DNA from: Burkholderia sp. Ax-1724
Lineage (GTDB): Bacteria; Pseudomonadota; Gammaproteobacteria; Burkholderiales; Burkholderiaceae
Assembly: GCF_011752995.1 (NCBI RefSeq)
Contig: NZ_VWWL01000001.1
Span: 248,001 to 312,000, forward strand
DNA length: 64,000 nt
Direction: 5' to 3'
The translations under genes were made by a program, and so were the position numbers. Below the pieces are notes generated by a model. That model was not told the origin of the DNA, searched no databases, and saw only the letters and a program-made list of their open reading frames with translations. Position 1 is the first letter of the stretch. The number at the start of each line of letters is the position of its first letter. Shown piece by piece: positions 1 through 9,051 of the stretch.

Positions 1-2
1 TG

Positions 3-155
3 CGCATCGTGCTCGAACCGCATGCGAACGCGGAAGAAACGACCGCGAAGCTGCGCCACTTCTGGCAGGACGCGTTCACGATCGCCTACGTCGGTCACGA
101 CGACTTCGTGCGCGTGGGCAGCCGCGCCAAATTCCGTCACGTGGTGGGCGCATGA
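3..155 (+). CDS. C-terminal end of an unidentified protein (partial)
   Basis: An open frame enters from the left edge and ends at a TGA at 153-155, giving about 50 C-terminal residues. The visible part includes HANAEETTAKLRHFW and a last stretch ending VGSRAKFRHVVGA. The stop overlaps the ATG of the next gene (ATGA at 152-155), so the two are very probably co-transcribed. Too little is visible to name a family; the context of glycan genes downstream suggests a role in surface polysaccharide synthesis, but that is only inference. Confidence 0.6.
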   Translation, partial: RIVLEPHANAEETTAKLRHFWQDAFTIAYVGHDDFVRVGSRAKFRHVVGA

Positions 156-1729
156 TCGGCGTCGCGTGTCCCGAGGCGCGCGCCGAGGCCGGCCAGTATG
201 TGCTGGCGGCGCTGCGGCGCTCGGTCAGCACGACCCAGGCGCAGGCGATCACGCGCAACGTGCTGCACGAGATCGCGCCCGACGTCGTGGTCGCCGTCGA
301 CGCGCCCGATGCCTGGAGCGCCGACCTGATCGCTTATGTGAATGCGCGGCCGCGCAAGCTGATCGTGTTCGGCCATATGCCGATCGCGCTCGCGGACTAT
401 CTGCGCTATCGGCCCGCGGCTTTGCCGTCCGGGCTCGGCGCGGCGAGCCGCAGTGCCTCGGCGCCGGCGGGCGAGTCGCGCGAAAGCGCGGCGGCGGTGC
501 GCTATGGCGCGTTGGCACAAACACTCGGCGGCGCGCAGTGGCATCGCCCGTTCGAACGCTTCGACTTCACTGACGAGTGGAACAACCTCGGCTACGGCGC
601 GATTCGCGCCGACGGCTCGATCTGGGCGCTCGCGGAAGCGCCTCAAGTGCCGGCCGAAGCGGAGCTGGCGTCGGTCGTCGTGAACGGCGAGCGGCAGTTC
701 GCCTACGCGGCGTTGTGGGAGGCGGGTGCCTCGGCCGTGCTGTGGTTCAACCGGCCGGCCGGCCCGTGCGATTCGTTCGAATGGCGCCTCGTCGAGCAGT
801 TCCTGTCGGGCTACCGGGCCGATGCGCTGCCGTGTCAGCCGGTGCTGAGCGAACTGCCGTGGGGCTATGACGCGGCAATCACGTCGCGGCTCGATTGCGA
901 CGAGGACGTCGAATCGGCGCGTCCGTTGTGGCAGGCGTACCAGCGGCTCGGCGTGCCGTTCTCGCTCGCCGTGCATACGCAGAACCTGCAACGCGGCGGT
1001 CAGCACGAAATCCTGCGCGAACTGCTCGCCGACCGGCAGCAGGGCGCGGTGCTGTCGCATACGGCGACGCACTCGCCGAACTGGGGCGGCAGCTACGACA
1101 CCGCGCTCGCCGAAGGCGCGCAATCGGCCGAACTGCTCGAACGCGCGACCGGCGTGCCGGTGCGCTACGCGGTGTCGCCGTTTCACCAGTCGCCGCCGTA
1201 TGCGATGCGCGGCCTCGTCGACGCGGGCTACGCGGGCTGCGTCGGCGGCATCATCCGCAACGATCCCGAGTTTCTGACGGCGCGCGGCGGCGCGCTGGCC
1301 GGCTTGCCGGCGGGTTTCGTCGGCCATAGCCAGCAATGCATGCTGCACGGCGACTGCATGCGCAAGGACGGCGATCCGCTCGCGATCTTCAAGCAGGCCT
1401 TCGACATCGCCTACGCCACCCACACGCTGTTCGGCTACCTCGATCATCCGTTCTCCGAGCGCTACGCCTACGGCTGGTCCGACGAGGCCGCGCGCATCGA
1501 CGCGCACGAGCAGTTCATCGCCTATATGCGCGGCAAGGCGCAGCGGCCGCTGTTCCTGCACGAGGAAGACGCGCTCGACTTCCTGCGCTTCAGGTCGCTC
1601 ACGCACATCATCGAAGAGGACGGCGCGTTTCGCGTCGTGACGCCGTCCACGCACACGCTGCCCCTGACGCTCGGCGTCGAGTTCAAGGGCACTCACCAGC
1701 AGGTCAAGGCGGGGAACGCATTGCAATGA
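152..1729 (+). CDS. Polysaccharide deacetylase-like (NodB-type) protein
   Basis: A 525-residue soluble protein. The second half looks like a NodB/polysaccharide-deacetylase barrel: SRLDCDEDVESARPL resembles the first catalytic motif, where NodB enzymes have Asp pairs, and LSHTATHSPNWGG resembles the SHTxxH metal-binding motif. A later stretch, GYLDHPFSERY, fits a C-terminal catalytic motif. The first 230 residues or so are an additional domain that I do not recognise. Such enzymes remove N-acetyl groups from glycans; here no signal peptide or membrane segment is visible, so the substrate may be a cytoplasmic precursor or the domain may be repurposed. The start is fixed by the ATGA overlap with the preceding gene, and the stop overlaps the start of the epimerase gene (1726). 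Family assignment is reasonably sure, the substrate is not. Confidence 0.72.
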   Translation: MIGVACPEARAEAGQYVLAALRRSVSTTQAQAITRNVLHEIAPDVVVAVDAPDAWSADLIAYVNARPRKLIVFGHMPIALADYLRYRPAALPSGLGAASRSASAPAGESRESAAAVRYGALAQTLGGAQWHRPFERFDFTDEWNNLGYGAIRADGSIWALAEAPQVPAEAELASVVVNGERQFAYAALWEAGASAVLWFNRPAGPCDSFEWRLVEQFLSGYRADALPCQPVLSELPWGYDAAITSRLDCDEDVESARPLWQAYQRLGVPFSLAVHTQNLQRGGQHEILRELLADRQQGAVLSHTATHSPNWGGSYDTALAEGAQSAELLERATGVPVRYAVSPFHQSPPYAMRGLVDAGYAGCVGGIIRNDPEFLTARGGALAGLPAGFVGHSQQCMLHGDCMRKDGDPLAIFKQAFDIAYATHTLFGYLDHPFSERYAYGWSDEAARIDAHEQFIAYMRGKAQRPLFLHEEDALDFLRFRSLTHIIEEDGAFRVVTPSTHTLPLTLGVEFKGTHQQVKAGNALQ

Positions 1730-2847
1730 AAGTCATGGTCGTGATGGGCACCCGGCCCGAGGTCATCAAGCTCGCGCCGGTCGTGCGCGCGTTGCGCGGC
1801 GAGTTCGAAACGATCGTCTGCGCGAGCGGACAGCATAAGGACATGGCCGCGCAGGCGCTCGAATTCTTCGGCATCGAACCGGACATCACGCTCGATACGA
1901 TGAGCCCGGGGCAATCGCTGAACGCGTTGTCGTCGCGGCTCATTGCGGCGCTCGATCGCGCGCTCGACGAAACGCGCCCCGACTGGGTGATCGTGCAGGG
2001 CGATACGACGACGGCGTTTTGCGCGGGCTTCGCCGCGTTTCATCGCGGCATTCGCGTCGGCCACGTCGAAGCGGGGCTGCGCACCGGCGATCTCGCGAGC
2101 CCGTTTCCCGAGGAAGCGAACCGCAGCCTGCTCGGCCGCATCGCGACGCTGCATTTCGCGCCGACCGAACGCGCGCGGGAGAGCCTGCTGGCCGAAGGCA
2201 TCGCGGCGCAGAAGATCGTCGTGACCGGCAACACGGTCGTCGATGCGATCGCCGAAGTGCGCGCGAGCTGGAACGTCGCGCCGCCCGCGAGCCCGCTGCC
2301 CGAATGGCACGGCGCGCAGCAGCAGCATGTGCTCGTGACGTGCCACCGGCGCGAGAATTTCGGCGACGTGCTGCAGGACATCTGCCGCGTGCTGCGCGAT
2401 CTGTGCCAACGCTATCGCGATTACCGCTGGGTGTTTCCGGTACATCTGAACCCGGCTGTGCGCGGCCCCGTGCATCGCGAGCTCGACGACATCGCGAATC
2501 TCACGCTGATCGAGCCGGTCGACTATCCGACGAGCCTCTATCTGATCAGCGGCAGCGCGGTCGTGGTCAGCGACTCGGGCGGCATTCAGGAAGAAGCGCC
2601 GACCTTCGGCGTGCCGGTGGTCGTGATGCGCAATCACACCGAGCGCCGCGAGGGTGTCGATGCCGGCTTTGCGACGCTCGCGGGCCAGAGCGCGGCCAGC
2701 ATCGAGAGCGCGGTGATCGGCTGGCTCGACGACCCGGCGCGGCGCGCGGCGCTGCGCAATCGCGCGAATCCGTACGGCGACGGGCTGGCTTCGCGGCGCA
2801 TCGTCGAGAGCCTGCAGGGTAGGCCGGTCGAGGTGTTCGTTGGCTGA
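1726..2847 (+). CDS. wecB: UDP-N-acetylglucosamine 2-epimerase (non-hydrolysing)
   Basis: A 373-residue enzyme of the WecB/MnaA family, which interconverts UDP-GlcNAc and UDP-ManNAc in the cytoplasm. It begins MKVMVVMGTRPEVIK, the classic nucleotide-binding start. Family motifs follow in order: VIVQGDTTTAF, HVEAGLRTGD, FPEEANR, VTGNTVVDA, HRRENFG and SDSGGIQEEAP, where the Ser-Gly-Gly and Glu pair hold UDP. Length is normal for the family. The ATG overlaps the TGA of the upstream deacetylase-like gene by 4 nt, and the 3' end overlaps the next glycosyltransferase by 8 nt, so this is one operon. It probably supplies ManNAc or a derived sugar for the glycan built by the neighbouring transferases. 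Confidence 0.93.
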   Translation: MKVMVVMGTRPEVIKLAPVVRALRGEFETIVCASGQHKDMAAQALEFFGIEPDITLDTMSPGQSLNALSSRLIAALDRALDETRPDWVIVQGDTTTAFCAGFAAFHRGIRVGHVEAGLRTGDLASPFPEEANRSLLGRIATLHFAPTERARESLLAEGIAAQKIVVTGNTVVDAIAEVRASWNVAPPASPLPEWHGAQQQHVLVTCHRRENFGDVLQDICRVLRDLCQRYRDYRWVFPVHLNPAVRGPVHRELDDIANLTLIEPVDYPTSLYLISGSAVVVSDSGGIQEEAPTFGVPVVVMRNHTERREGVDAGFATLAGQSAASIESAVIGWLDDPARRAALRNRANPYGDGLASRRIVESLQGRPVEVFVG

Positions 2848-4129
2848 CGGTACACGGGGTACGCAGGGTACGCACGGCCAGAACGGCGCGCTCGCCGCGC
2901 ACGACTGCGTGCTGTTCTCGACCGCGGACTGGGACGAACCGTACTGGACCAACAAGCAGCACACGGCGAGCATTCTCGCCGCGCGCGGCTGGCGGATTCT
3001 GTACGTGGAGAGCGTCGGTTTCCGGGCCCCGAAAGTCGGCAGCGGACGCGACTGGTCGCGGCTATGGCGACGCCTGTGGCGCGGCGTGCAATCGCTCGTG
3101 CTCGGGCCGCCACAACGCGCGGACAACCTCTGGGTGCTCTCGCCGCTGCTGGTGCCGGCCGGTCATCACCTGCCGTTCGTGCGTTCGCTGAACCAGGCGC
3201 TGCTGCGCTTTTCGGTGAACCGTTTCGCGAAGTCGCATCGCTATGACAAGCCGGTCGTCTGGACCTACCACCCGTACATGCTCGATGCGATCGCGACGCT
3301 GCCGCGCGGGCCGCTGGTGTATCACTGCGTCGACGACATCGCGGCGATTCCCGGCGTCGACGTCGAGGCGTTCCGCAACGCGCAGCACGATCTGCTCGGG
3401 CGCTGCGAGGCGGTGTTCACAACCGCGATGTCGTTGAAGGAAGTGTGCGAGCCGTTCAACCGCAACACGCATTTCTTCGGCAACGTCGTCGACGATACGC
3501 ACTTCGGCACGGCGCTCGACGACGCTCCGCTGTCCGCTGAATTACCTGCCGAACTGGCCGCGATCGCCGAGCCGCGGCTCGTCTATCACGGCGTGCTGTC
3601 GGACTTCAAGGTCGACTTTCCGCTGCTCCTGCAAACGGCGCAGGCGCGGCCGCAATGGCAGTGGGTCATCATCGGCGAGGAACGCGAAGGGCAGCGCAGC
3701 GAACTGCTCGCGCAGCTCGCGCGCCTGCCGAACGTGCACCTGCTCGGCTATCGCCCGTACGGCGTGCTGCCGCAGTATCTGCGCGGCATGCGGGTGGGCG
3801 TGCTGCCGACGCTGCTCAACGAATACACGCGCTCGATGTTTCCGATGAAGTTCTACGAATATCTCGCGGCGGGTCTGCCGGTCGTGTCGACGCCGCTCGA
3901 TTTCGCGAAGGAGCCGCGCGCCGGTCTCGAAGTGGGCGGCGACGCGCACGCGTTTATCGCGGCAATCGAAACGCAGCTCGCGCGCGGCAAGCTGAGCGCC
4001 GACGAAGCGCGCGCGGCGGTCGGCGAGAACACCTGGGAGACGCGGCTCGACAAGATGCTGGCGATCACGTTCGCCGGCGAGCCGGCTGGCGGCGGCGCGC
4101 GGGAACCTCGCGCGGAGGTGCGCGCGTGA
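2840..4129 (+). CDS. Glycosyltransferase, GT-B fold (TuaH/GumK-like)
   Basis: About 429 residues starting from a TTG at 2840 that overlaps the end of the epimerase gene. The N-terminal half has the sequence VVWTYHPYMLDAI and LVYHCVDDIAAIPG, seen in GT-B transferases of the TuaH/GumK-like type. The C-terminal half has RLVYHGVLSDFKVDF, NVHLLGYRPYGVLPQYL and MFPMKFYEYLAAGLPVVST, the nucleotide-sugar-binding region with the K-x-Y-E-Y-L-A-A-G signature. It should transfer a sugar onto a lipid-linked glycan at the cytoplasmic side of the inner membrane. No ATG lies near the beginning of homology, so the TTG start is preferred though not proven. Donor and acceptor are unknown. Confidence 0.82.
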   Translation: MADGTRGTQGTHGQNGALAAHDCVLFSTADWDEPYWTNKQHTASILAARGWRILYVESVGFRAPKVGSGRDWSRLWRRLWRGVQSLVLGPPQRADNLWVLSPLLVPAGHHLPFVRSLNQALLRFSVNRFAKSHRYDKPVVWTYHPYMLDAIATLPRGPLVYHCVDDIAAIPGVDVEAFRNAQHDLLGRCEAVFTTAMSLKEVCEPFNRNTHFFGNVVDDTHFGTALDDAPLSAELPAELAAIAEPRLVYHGVLSDFKVDFPLLLQTAQARPQWQWVIIGEEREGQRSELLAQLARLPNVHLLGYRPYGVLPQYLRGMRVGVLPTLLNEYTRSMFPMKFYEYLAAGLPVVSTPLDFAKEPRAGLEVGGDAHAFIAAIETQLARGKLSADEARAAVGENTWETRLDKMLAITFAGEPAGGGAREPRAEVRA

Positions 4130-5265
4130 GGGTCGTTCATGTCTACCGCACGTATTTCCCGGACCCGCCGGGTGGCCTGCAGGAAGCGATCCGCCAGATC
4201 GCGCTGTCGACGCGCGAGCGCGGCGTCGAAGCGCGCATCCTGACCTTGTCGCCGAACCCGGTGCCGGACATCGTCGACTATCCGGAAGGGCAGGTGATTC
4301 GCGAGAAGTCGTGGGCTGCGCCGGCGTCGTGCGATCTCGGCGGACCGTGCGCGGTGATGAAGTATCGCGAGATGGCCGCGTGGGCCGACGTCGTGCATTT
4401 TCATTTTCCGTGGCCGTTCGCGGACGTGCTGCATCTGCTCGGCCGCACGCGCAAGCCGACCGTGATGACCTATCACTCCGACATCGTGCGGCAGAAAGCG
4501 CTCGGCGCGATCTACGGGCCGCTGATGCGACGCACGCTGCGCAGCATGTCGGCCGTGGTCGCGACGTCGCCGGCCTATGCGCAAACCAGCGAGACGCTGG
4601 CCGCGTGCGTGTCGAAGGCGCGTCTGAAGACGATTCCGCTCGGCATCATCGATTACCGCGACGAGACGCTGCCCGATCGCGTGCAGCGCGACGTCGAAAG
4701 CCGGCTCGGTCTCGCGGATGGTGAGCCGTATTTTCTCGCGCTCGGCGTGCTGCGCTACTACAAGGGGCTGCATACGCTCGTCGAGGCCGCGCCGGGTATC
4801 GGCGCGAAGCTCGTGATCGCCGGCTCGGGCCCGGAGCGCGAGCGTCTTGAGGCTCTCGCGCGGCAGCACGGCGCGCGCAACGTCGTGTTCGCGGGGCAGA
4901 TCACGCATGAGGAAAAGGTCGCGCTGCTCAAGGGCTGCCGCGCGATGGTGCTGCCGTCGCATCTGCGCTCGGAAGCGTTCGGCATGGTGCTCGTCGAGGC
5001 CGCGATGTTCGGCAAGCCGATGGTGTGCTGCGAGGTCGGATCGGGGACTTCGTTTGTGAACGAGGATGGGGTGACGGGGTTCGTCGTGCCGCCCGAGTCG
5101 CCCGCGCGGCTGGCTGCCGCGATCAACCGCTTCGCGCTCGACGAAGCGTTGGCGCGCACGATGGGCGCGGCGGCGCGGGAGCGGTATGAGCGGCTCTTTT
5201 CCGGGCCGGCGTTGGGGAGTGCGTATCGGGCGCTGTATGAGGACGTGATGCGCGGCGGTGTTTGA
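4126..5265 (+). CDS. Glycosyltransferase family 4
   Basis: A 379-residue GT4-type enzyme. The GTG start at 4126 overlaps the TGA of the preceding gene (GTGA). It starts VRVVHVYRTYFPDPPGG, with the glycine-rich loop that binds the acceptor side, then VVHFHFPWPFADVL. The donor-binding half has FLALGVLRYYKGLHTLVEA, KLVIAGSGPERERL, VVFAGQITHEEKVALL and SEAFGMVLVEAAMFGKP, the last containing the E-x7-E signature of retaining GT4 enzymes. It is the last + strand gene of this short operon, and its stop lies 6 nt from the stop of the convergent gtrA-like gene. Acts on a lipid-linked or cytoplasmic glycan; specificity not predictable from sequence. Confidence 0.88.
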   Translation: MRVVHVYRTYFPDPPGGLQEAIRQIALSTRERGVEARILTLSPNPVPDIVDYPEGQVIREKSWAAPASCDLGGPCAVMKYREMAAWADVVHFHFPWPFADVLHLLGRTRKPTVMTYHSDIVRQKALGAIYGPLMRRTLRSMSAVVATSPAYAQTSETLAACVSKARLKTIPLGIIDYRDETLPDRVQRDVESRLGLADGEPYFLALGVLRYYKGLHTLVEAAPGIGAKLVIAGSGPERERLEALARQHGARNVVFAGQITHEEKVALLKGCRAMVLPSHLRSEAFGMVLVEAAMFGKPMVCCEVGSGTSFVNEDGVTGFVVPPESPARLAAAINRFALDEALARTMGAAARERYERLFSGPALGSAYRALYEDVMRGGV

Positions 5266-5270
5266 GCCGC

Positions 5271-5684
5271 CTACTTCGTGCCCTTTTGCGGCGCGGTTCT
5301 GAAGACCCACAGCTTGGCCGTCGCGAAGTTCACGAACATGCCGGCGACAGAGCCGGCCGCGACCGCCAGCAAGGGGCTCGCCGGACCGTGCGGCAGCAGA
5401 TGCAACGCGAGCACGTAAGCGCCGTAATTGCATGCGCCGCCGAGCGACATCGCGGCCAGATACTGACACCATTCGCGCCACAGCGACGTGCCCGCCGCCG
5501 CGGTGAACGTGATGCGCCGATTGATCTGCCAGGTGACGAAGGCGGCGCACAGGAACGAAATCGCGCGCCCCGCATAGGGACCGCAACCGACGGCCAGGGC
5601 GGCATAGAGCACGCCGGCATCGACGGCAAAGCCGACCGCGCCGGCAACCGCGAACCAGATGAATTCGCGGTGCAGCTTAGCCAC
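5271..5684 (-). CDS. GtrA-family membrane protein
   Basis: A 137-residue membrane protein with four predicted hydrophobic segments, matching the length and layout of GtrA/DUF-type small flippase-like proteins. It includes FAVAGAVGFAVDAGVLYA near the start, FVTWQINRRITF in the centre (the conserved N-R-x-x-x-F motif of the family) and FVNFATAKLWVF near the end. In bacteriophage gtr operons GtrA is thought to move a polyprenyl-phosphate sugar across the inner membrane. The GTG start at 5684 has GGAG just upstream and overlaps the end of the GT2 gene by 8 nt, so the two are translated together. Substrate is unknown. Confidence 0.85.
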   Translation of the reverse strand: MAKLHREFIWFAVAGAVGFAVDAGVLYAALAVGCGPYAGRAISFLCAAFVTWQINRRITFTAAAGTSLWREWCQYLAAMSLGGACNYGAYVLALHLLPHGPASPLLAVAAGSVAGMFVNFATAKLWVFRTAPQKGTK

Positions 5685-6627
5685 CTTGGCTCCGCGACTT
5701 CAGGGCGGGGATCGCGAGATAGGCGATGCGCTTCAGTTCGTTCCGGCCGCGCGTGACTGTGTCGAGAACGATGCCGCAAATCAGCAGGATCGCACCGAGC
5801 AGCATCAGCACCGTGCTGAGAATGAACGTCGGGATGCGCGGCACGAGGCCGGTTTCGACATAAGTCGTGAGGACAGGGATCGCCAGCACGATCGACAGCA
5901 GCGTGCAGATCGCGAAGCCCGTCGTGAAAAACGCGAACGGCCGCTCCGACTTGAAGAGCTTCAGGATCATCATCAGAATCCTGAAGCCGTCGCGGTAAGT
6001 GTTGAGCTTGCTTTCCGAGCCTTCGGGGCGCGACGAATAGCGCGTTTCGACTTCCGCTACGGGCATGCGCATGCCGAGCGCGTGGACCGCGAGTTCAGTT
6101 TCGATCTCGAAGCCCTTCGAGTGGGCCGGGAAGGTCTTCGCATAGCGGCGCGAAAACACGCGATAGCCCGACAGCATGTCCTTGAAGGTCTTGCCGAAAA
6201 TCGTCGCCGCGCATTGCGTGAGCAGCACGTTGCCGAAGCGGTGGCCGAGCCGGTACGCGGTTTGCTCGTCGCTCAGACGCGAGCCGACGACCATGTCGAG
6301 CTTGTTTTCGATCAGCAGATCGACGAGGGCCGGAGCGGCGGCCGCGTCGTAGGTCGCGTCGCCGTCGACCATCACGAAGACGTCCGCGTCCACGTCCGCG
6401 AACATGCGGCGCACGACGTTGCCCTTGCCTTGCAGCGGCACGGAAATGACCTGGGCGCCCGCCGCGCGGGCGACGTCGGCCGTGTTGTCCTTCGAGTTAT
6501 TGTCGAATACGACAATGTCGGCGTCGGGCAGGCTTTTGCGGAAGTCGCCGACGACGGTGCCGATTGCAGCCGCCTCGTTGTAGCAGGGAATGACGACGGC
6601 AATTCGAACAGCAGGGGTGTCAACCAT
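5677..6627 (-). CDS. GtrB/DPM1-type GT2 glycosyltransferase with C-terminal membrane anchor
   Basis: About 316 residues. It starts MVDTPAVRIAVVIPCYNE, the usual opening of polyprenyl-phosphate sugar synthases. VFDNNSKDNTADVARAAGA, FVMVDGDATYD (DxD-type metal site) and MLSGYRVFSRRY follow. Two hydrophobic segments at the C-terminus, around FAICTLLSIVLAIPVL and FILSTVLMLLGAILLICG, anchor it in the membrane. Family members load a nucleotide sugar onto undecaprenyl phosphate. An upstream in-frame extension exists but begins well before the homology, so the ATG at 6627 is preferred. The gene precedes and overlaps gtrA and follows the YfhO-like gene, giving the order expected for a three-part gtr glycosylation set. 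Confidence 0.88.
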   Translation of the reverse strand: MVDTPAVRIAVVIPCYNEAAAIGTVVGDFRKSLPDADIVVFDNNSKDNTADVARAAGAQVISVPLQGKGNVVRRMFADVDADVFVMVDGDATYDAAAAPALVDLLIENKLDMVVGSRLSDEQTAYRLGHRFGNVLLTQCAATIFGKTFKDMLSGYRVFSRRYAKTFPAHSKGFEIETELAVHALGMRMPVAEVETRYSSRPEGSESKLNTYRDGFRILMMILKLFKSERPFAFFTTGFAICTLLSIVLAIPVLTTYVETGLVPRIPTFILSTVLMLLGAILLICGIVLDTVTRGRNELKRIAYLAIPALKSRSQGG

Positions 6628-6763
6628 ATTCTTGAGGTCTTTTGCGGTAGCGTCTCGTCGCATGCAAGACGGCTTGCCAGTGATTAAAAGGCGCCGGAGA
6701 GATCGCCCCTCTTTGGGCAATTTTACCTGAAGCCGTATGACCTCCCTCGGCCCGCCCTGGGCC

Positions 6764-6792
6764 GCATGCCGCGCGCGAGGTGCGCGGCATGC
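6764..6792 (-). terminator. Hairpin between the YfhO-like and GtrB-like genes
   Basis: An 11-bp perfect inverted repeat, GCATGCCGCGC and its complement, surrounds a 7-nt loop. It lies 22 nt after the stop of the YfhO-like gene and about 135 nt before the GtrB-like start on the same strand. No T-run follows on the - strand, so it may be a weak terminator, an RNA-processing site or a stabilising 3' hairpin. Confidence 0.45.
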
Positions 6793-6813
6793 GCAGACGG
6801 ATGGCACACGGGA

Positions 6814-9051
6814 TCAGCGGGGCTTGCCGCTCCGGTAGCCGCGCAGCGCATCGAACGCGAACACGAGGCAGCCGAGCAGCAGCGCGAGATAGGCCCACTT
6901 CATATGCGGCGGCAGGAAGCGGAACTGGATGTCGGCGTGACCGGCGGGCAGCTCGACTTCCTGGAAGATCTCGCCGCTGCGCGCGATCGGCGCCTCGTTG
7001 CCGTTGACCGTGGCGCGCCAGCCGGGCATGAACAGTTCGAGACGCGACAGCTTCGAGGGCGCGTCGCATTGCACGTGGGCCGCGTCGCGATCCTGCGGCG
7101 TGATCGTGCAGCCGGGCGCGCTGAAGTAGGGGGCCGGCGCGGACAGTTCGAGAATCCGCATCACTTCGTCGCGGTAGACCTCCTTCAGGTCCTGATTCGG
7201 CGGTCCGGCGAGGTAATCGCGCAGCTTCCTGAAATCCGGCGCATCGATATTGCTCGGCACGAGCGCATAGCGCACGCCGATGCGCGCGTAGGCCTCCCGG
7301 TTCGCGACGAGGCTATCGGCCGCGGACGGTCCGTTGGGATCATGCCGCGTGACCCCGGGAATCGGGTCCTGGTTGCTGTCGAGATGCGCGTTGACGTAGT
7401 GCGTCCAGTCGGACGGCGCCGGCAGATCGTTGTAGTTGATCGAGGCAATGCCGAAATACGAGCCGTAGTTCGGTGCGATGGGGCCGAACGTCGCGAAACG
7501 GTTCAGGCCCAGGTTGTCTTGCAGATAGCGCACGCCGGCGAGATGAACGGTCGAGTGGCGCGGGTGGCTGAGCGTGGGCACGAGGAAATTGACCACGCTT
7601 TCGACGATCAGCACGGTGGCGAGCGCCGTGGCGGGCGACCGGAGCACATCCATGCGCCACGCGACGACGGCGAGAGCCAGGAGGACCGCGAGGCCGAAAA
7701 CGGCGCCGCCATGCGCGATCATGCCCGTGGGCACGATGTGATGCTGGATCATCGGGATGAGGCTGAGCAAACAGGCGAGCGCCGTGGCGGCGACCGCGAG
7801 CTTCAACCGCGCCGGGCGAGGCTGCGAGCCGATATCCGTCAACGCAAGCGCCGACAGAACGCACAGCGCGAGTTCCCACGACGGCGGGAAATAGCGGAAA
7901 AACGCGGCGTACTTGACGCCCGGGATGATGCGCGCGAGCGCATGAATGCCCGGTACGCCATACGTCATGCCGAGCGTCACGAGCACCCAGACGGCGAGCG
8001 CGATGCGCAGGCCGCGCAGCCGCTTGCCGCACATGCCGTACAGCGCCAGCACCGACAGGGCGATGCCGGCATAGCCCCCAATGGCGCCCCAGAAGCCCTC
8101 GATTCCCCGAAGCTGGAAGATGCCGCCGAACGCATAGGGCATCCAGGTGCCGAGCAAGGTCGAGCGTTGCATGACCACGCCCGCGAAGCCGTCCCCCGCG
8201 TGACCGCCCGTGTCCGAGAGCGGCAGGTAGTCGAAGAACGCGAGCACGATCGGAGCGGCAATCGCAAGCCCGACCAGCCCCCCCACCGCGACGTGCATGA
8301 CGAAGCGCCCACGCGTCGCGCCCGGCACCGAGGCCGCGCGCACCAGCGTCCAGACGACGATCAGCAGGCCGTTCAGATACGCGACCTCGGGAAAGCCGGC
8401 ATAGAGCGAACCAGCGATGCCGATGGCGATCCATGCCGCATTGCCACGTCGTCCTTCGGCGATATGCTCGCGGAGATTTTCGACGCCGAGCAGCACCATC
8501 GGCAGGAACGGCACCGGGTTGACGATCGCGTTGGCGAGCCAGGCAAACGTGCCGTTGAATTCGAAGGCTAGCGCACCCGCCAGAGCCGCGAGCGGGACAC
8601 AGCCGAGTTTGCGCAGCAACGCCCATGTCGACAGCCCGGCGATGATCTGCAAGGACAGATGCATGTACAGCTGGCCGTTCGGCAGCGCGAGCAGAACGTT
8701 GAGCGGCGACAGCGCCGCCGCCTGCATTTCGCCGGCCAGCGGCACGCCCACGCCTTCGTAGTGATTCCACCATGGCAGATGGCCCGACAGAATGTCGAGC
8801 GCCGCGCGATGGCCGAGCGTATGGCTCGTAAACGCGATATTCGGATCGATGGTCGGCATCGGCGGGAAGCCGCCGAACGGACCCGGCAACACGTTGGTGG
8901 CGATGCCGCTATAAAGCGCGAGCGGGTCGGAAATCAGAATGCCGAGCAATAGTGGCGCCTTGACCAGCAGGGGGGCGAGTATGACGATCGCGACGCAGAT
9001 CGCGAGCTGCCGGCGTTGCGATGGTTGCTCGGCAGGTTCAATAGGGGGCAT
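6814..9051 (-). CDS. YfhO-like polytopic membrane glycosyltransferase
   Basis: A 745-residue protein with about a dozen membrane segments in its first three quarters and a soluble C-terminal part. The early segment ending WWNHYEGVGVPLAGEMQ, with an acidic/aromatic loop after the first membrane helix, is typical of YfhO/GT-C proteins, as is FEFNGTFAWLANAIVNPVPF. Members of this group use polyprenyl-phosphate sugars outside the membrane to decorate polymers, for example in lipoteichoic acid glycosylation in Gram-positive bacteria. The final segment (LALLLGCLVFAFDALRGY) is again hydrophobic. With the GtrB-like and GtrA genes immediately downstream it could be the third, acceptor-specific component of a gtr-type system. 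The start ATG at 9051 is preceded by a purine-rich stretch. Confidence 0.8.
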   Translation of the reverse strand: MPPIEPAEQPSQRRQLAICVAIVILAPLLVKAPLLLGILISDPLALYSGIATNVLPGPFGGFPPMPTIDPNIAFTSHTLGHRAALDILSGHLPWWNHYEGVGVPLAGEMQAAALSPLNVLLALPNGQLYMHLSLQIIAGLSTWALLRKLGCVPLAALAGALAFEFNGTFAWLANAIVNPVPFLPMVLLGVENLREHIAEGRRGNAAWIAIGIAGSLYAGFPEVAYLNGLLIVVWTLVRAASVPGATRGRFVMHVAVGGLVGLAIAAPIVLAFFDYLPLSDTGGHAGDGFAGVVMQRSTLLGTWMPYAFGGIFQLRGIEGFWGAIGGYAGIALSVLALYGMCGKRLRGLRIALAVWVLVTLGMTYGVPGIHALARIIPGVKYAAFFRYFPPSWELALCVLSALALTDIGSQPRPARLKLAVAATALACLLSLIPMIQHHIVPTGMIAHGGAVFGLAVLLALAVVAWRMDVLRSPATALATVLIVESVVNFLVPTLSHPRHSTVHLAGVRYLQDNLGLNRFATFGPIAPNYGSYFGIASINYNDLPAPSDWTHYVNAHLDSNQDPIPGVTRHDPNGPSAADSLVANREAYARIGVRYALVPSNIDAPDFRKLRDYLAGPPNQDLKEVYRDEVMRILELSAPAPYFSAPGCTITPQDRDAAHVQCDAPSKLSRLELFMPGWRATVNGNEAPIARSGEIFQEVELPAGHADIQFRFLPPHMKWAYLALLLGCLVFAFDALRGYRSGKPR

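Noticed and set aside
137..1726. Long - strand open frame of 529 codons opposite the deacetylase-like gene
   Set aside because: Its translation is Arg-rich without domain features and lies fully antisense to a well-supported gene; a GC-rich shadow.
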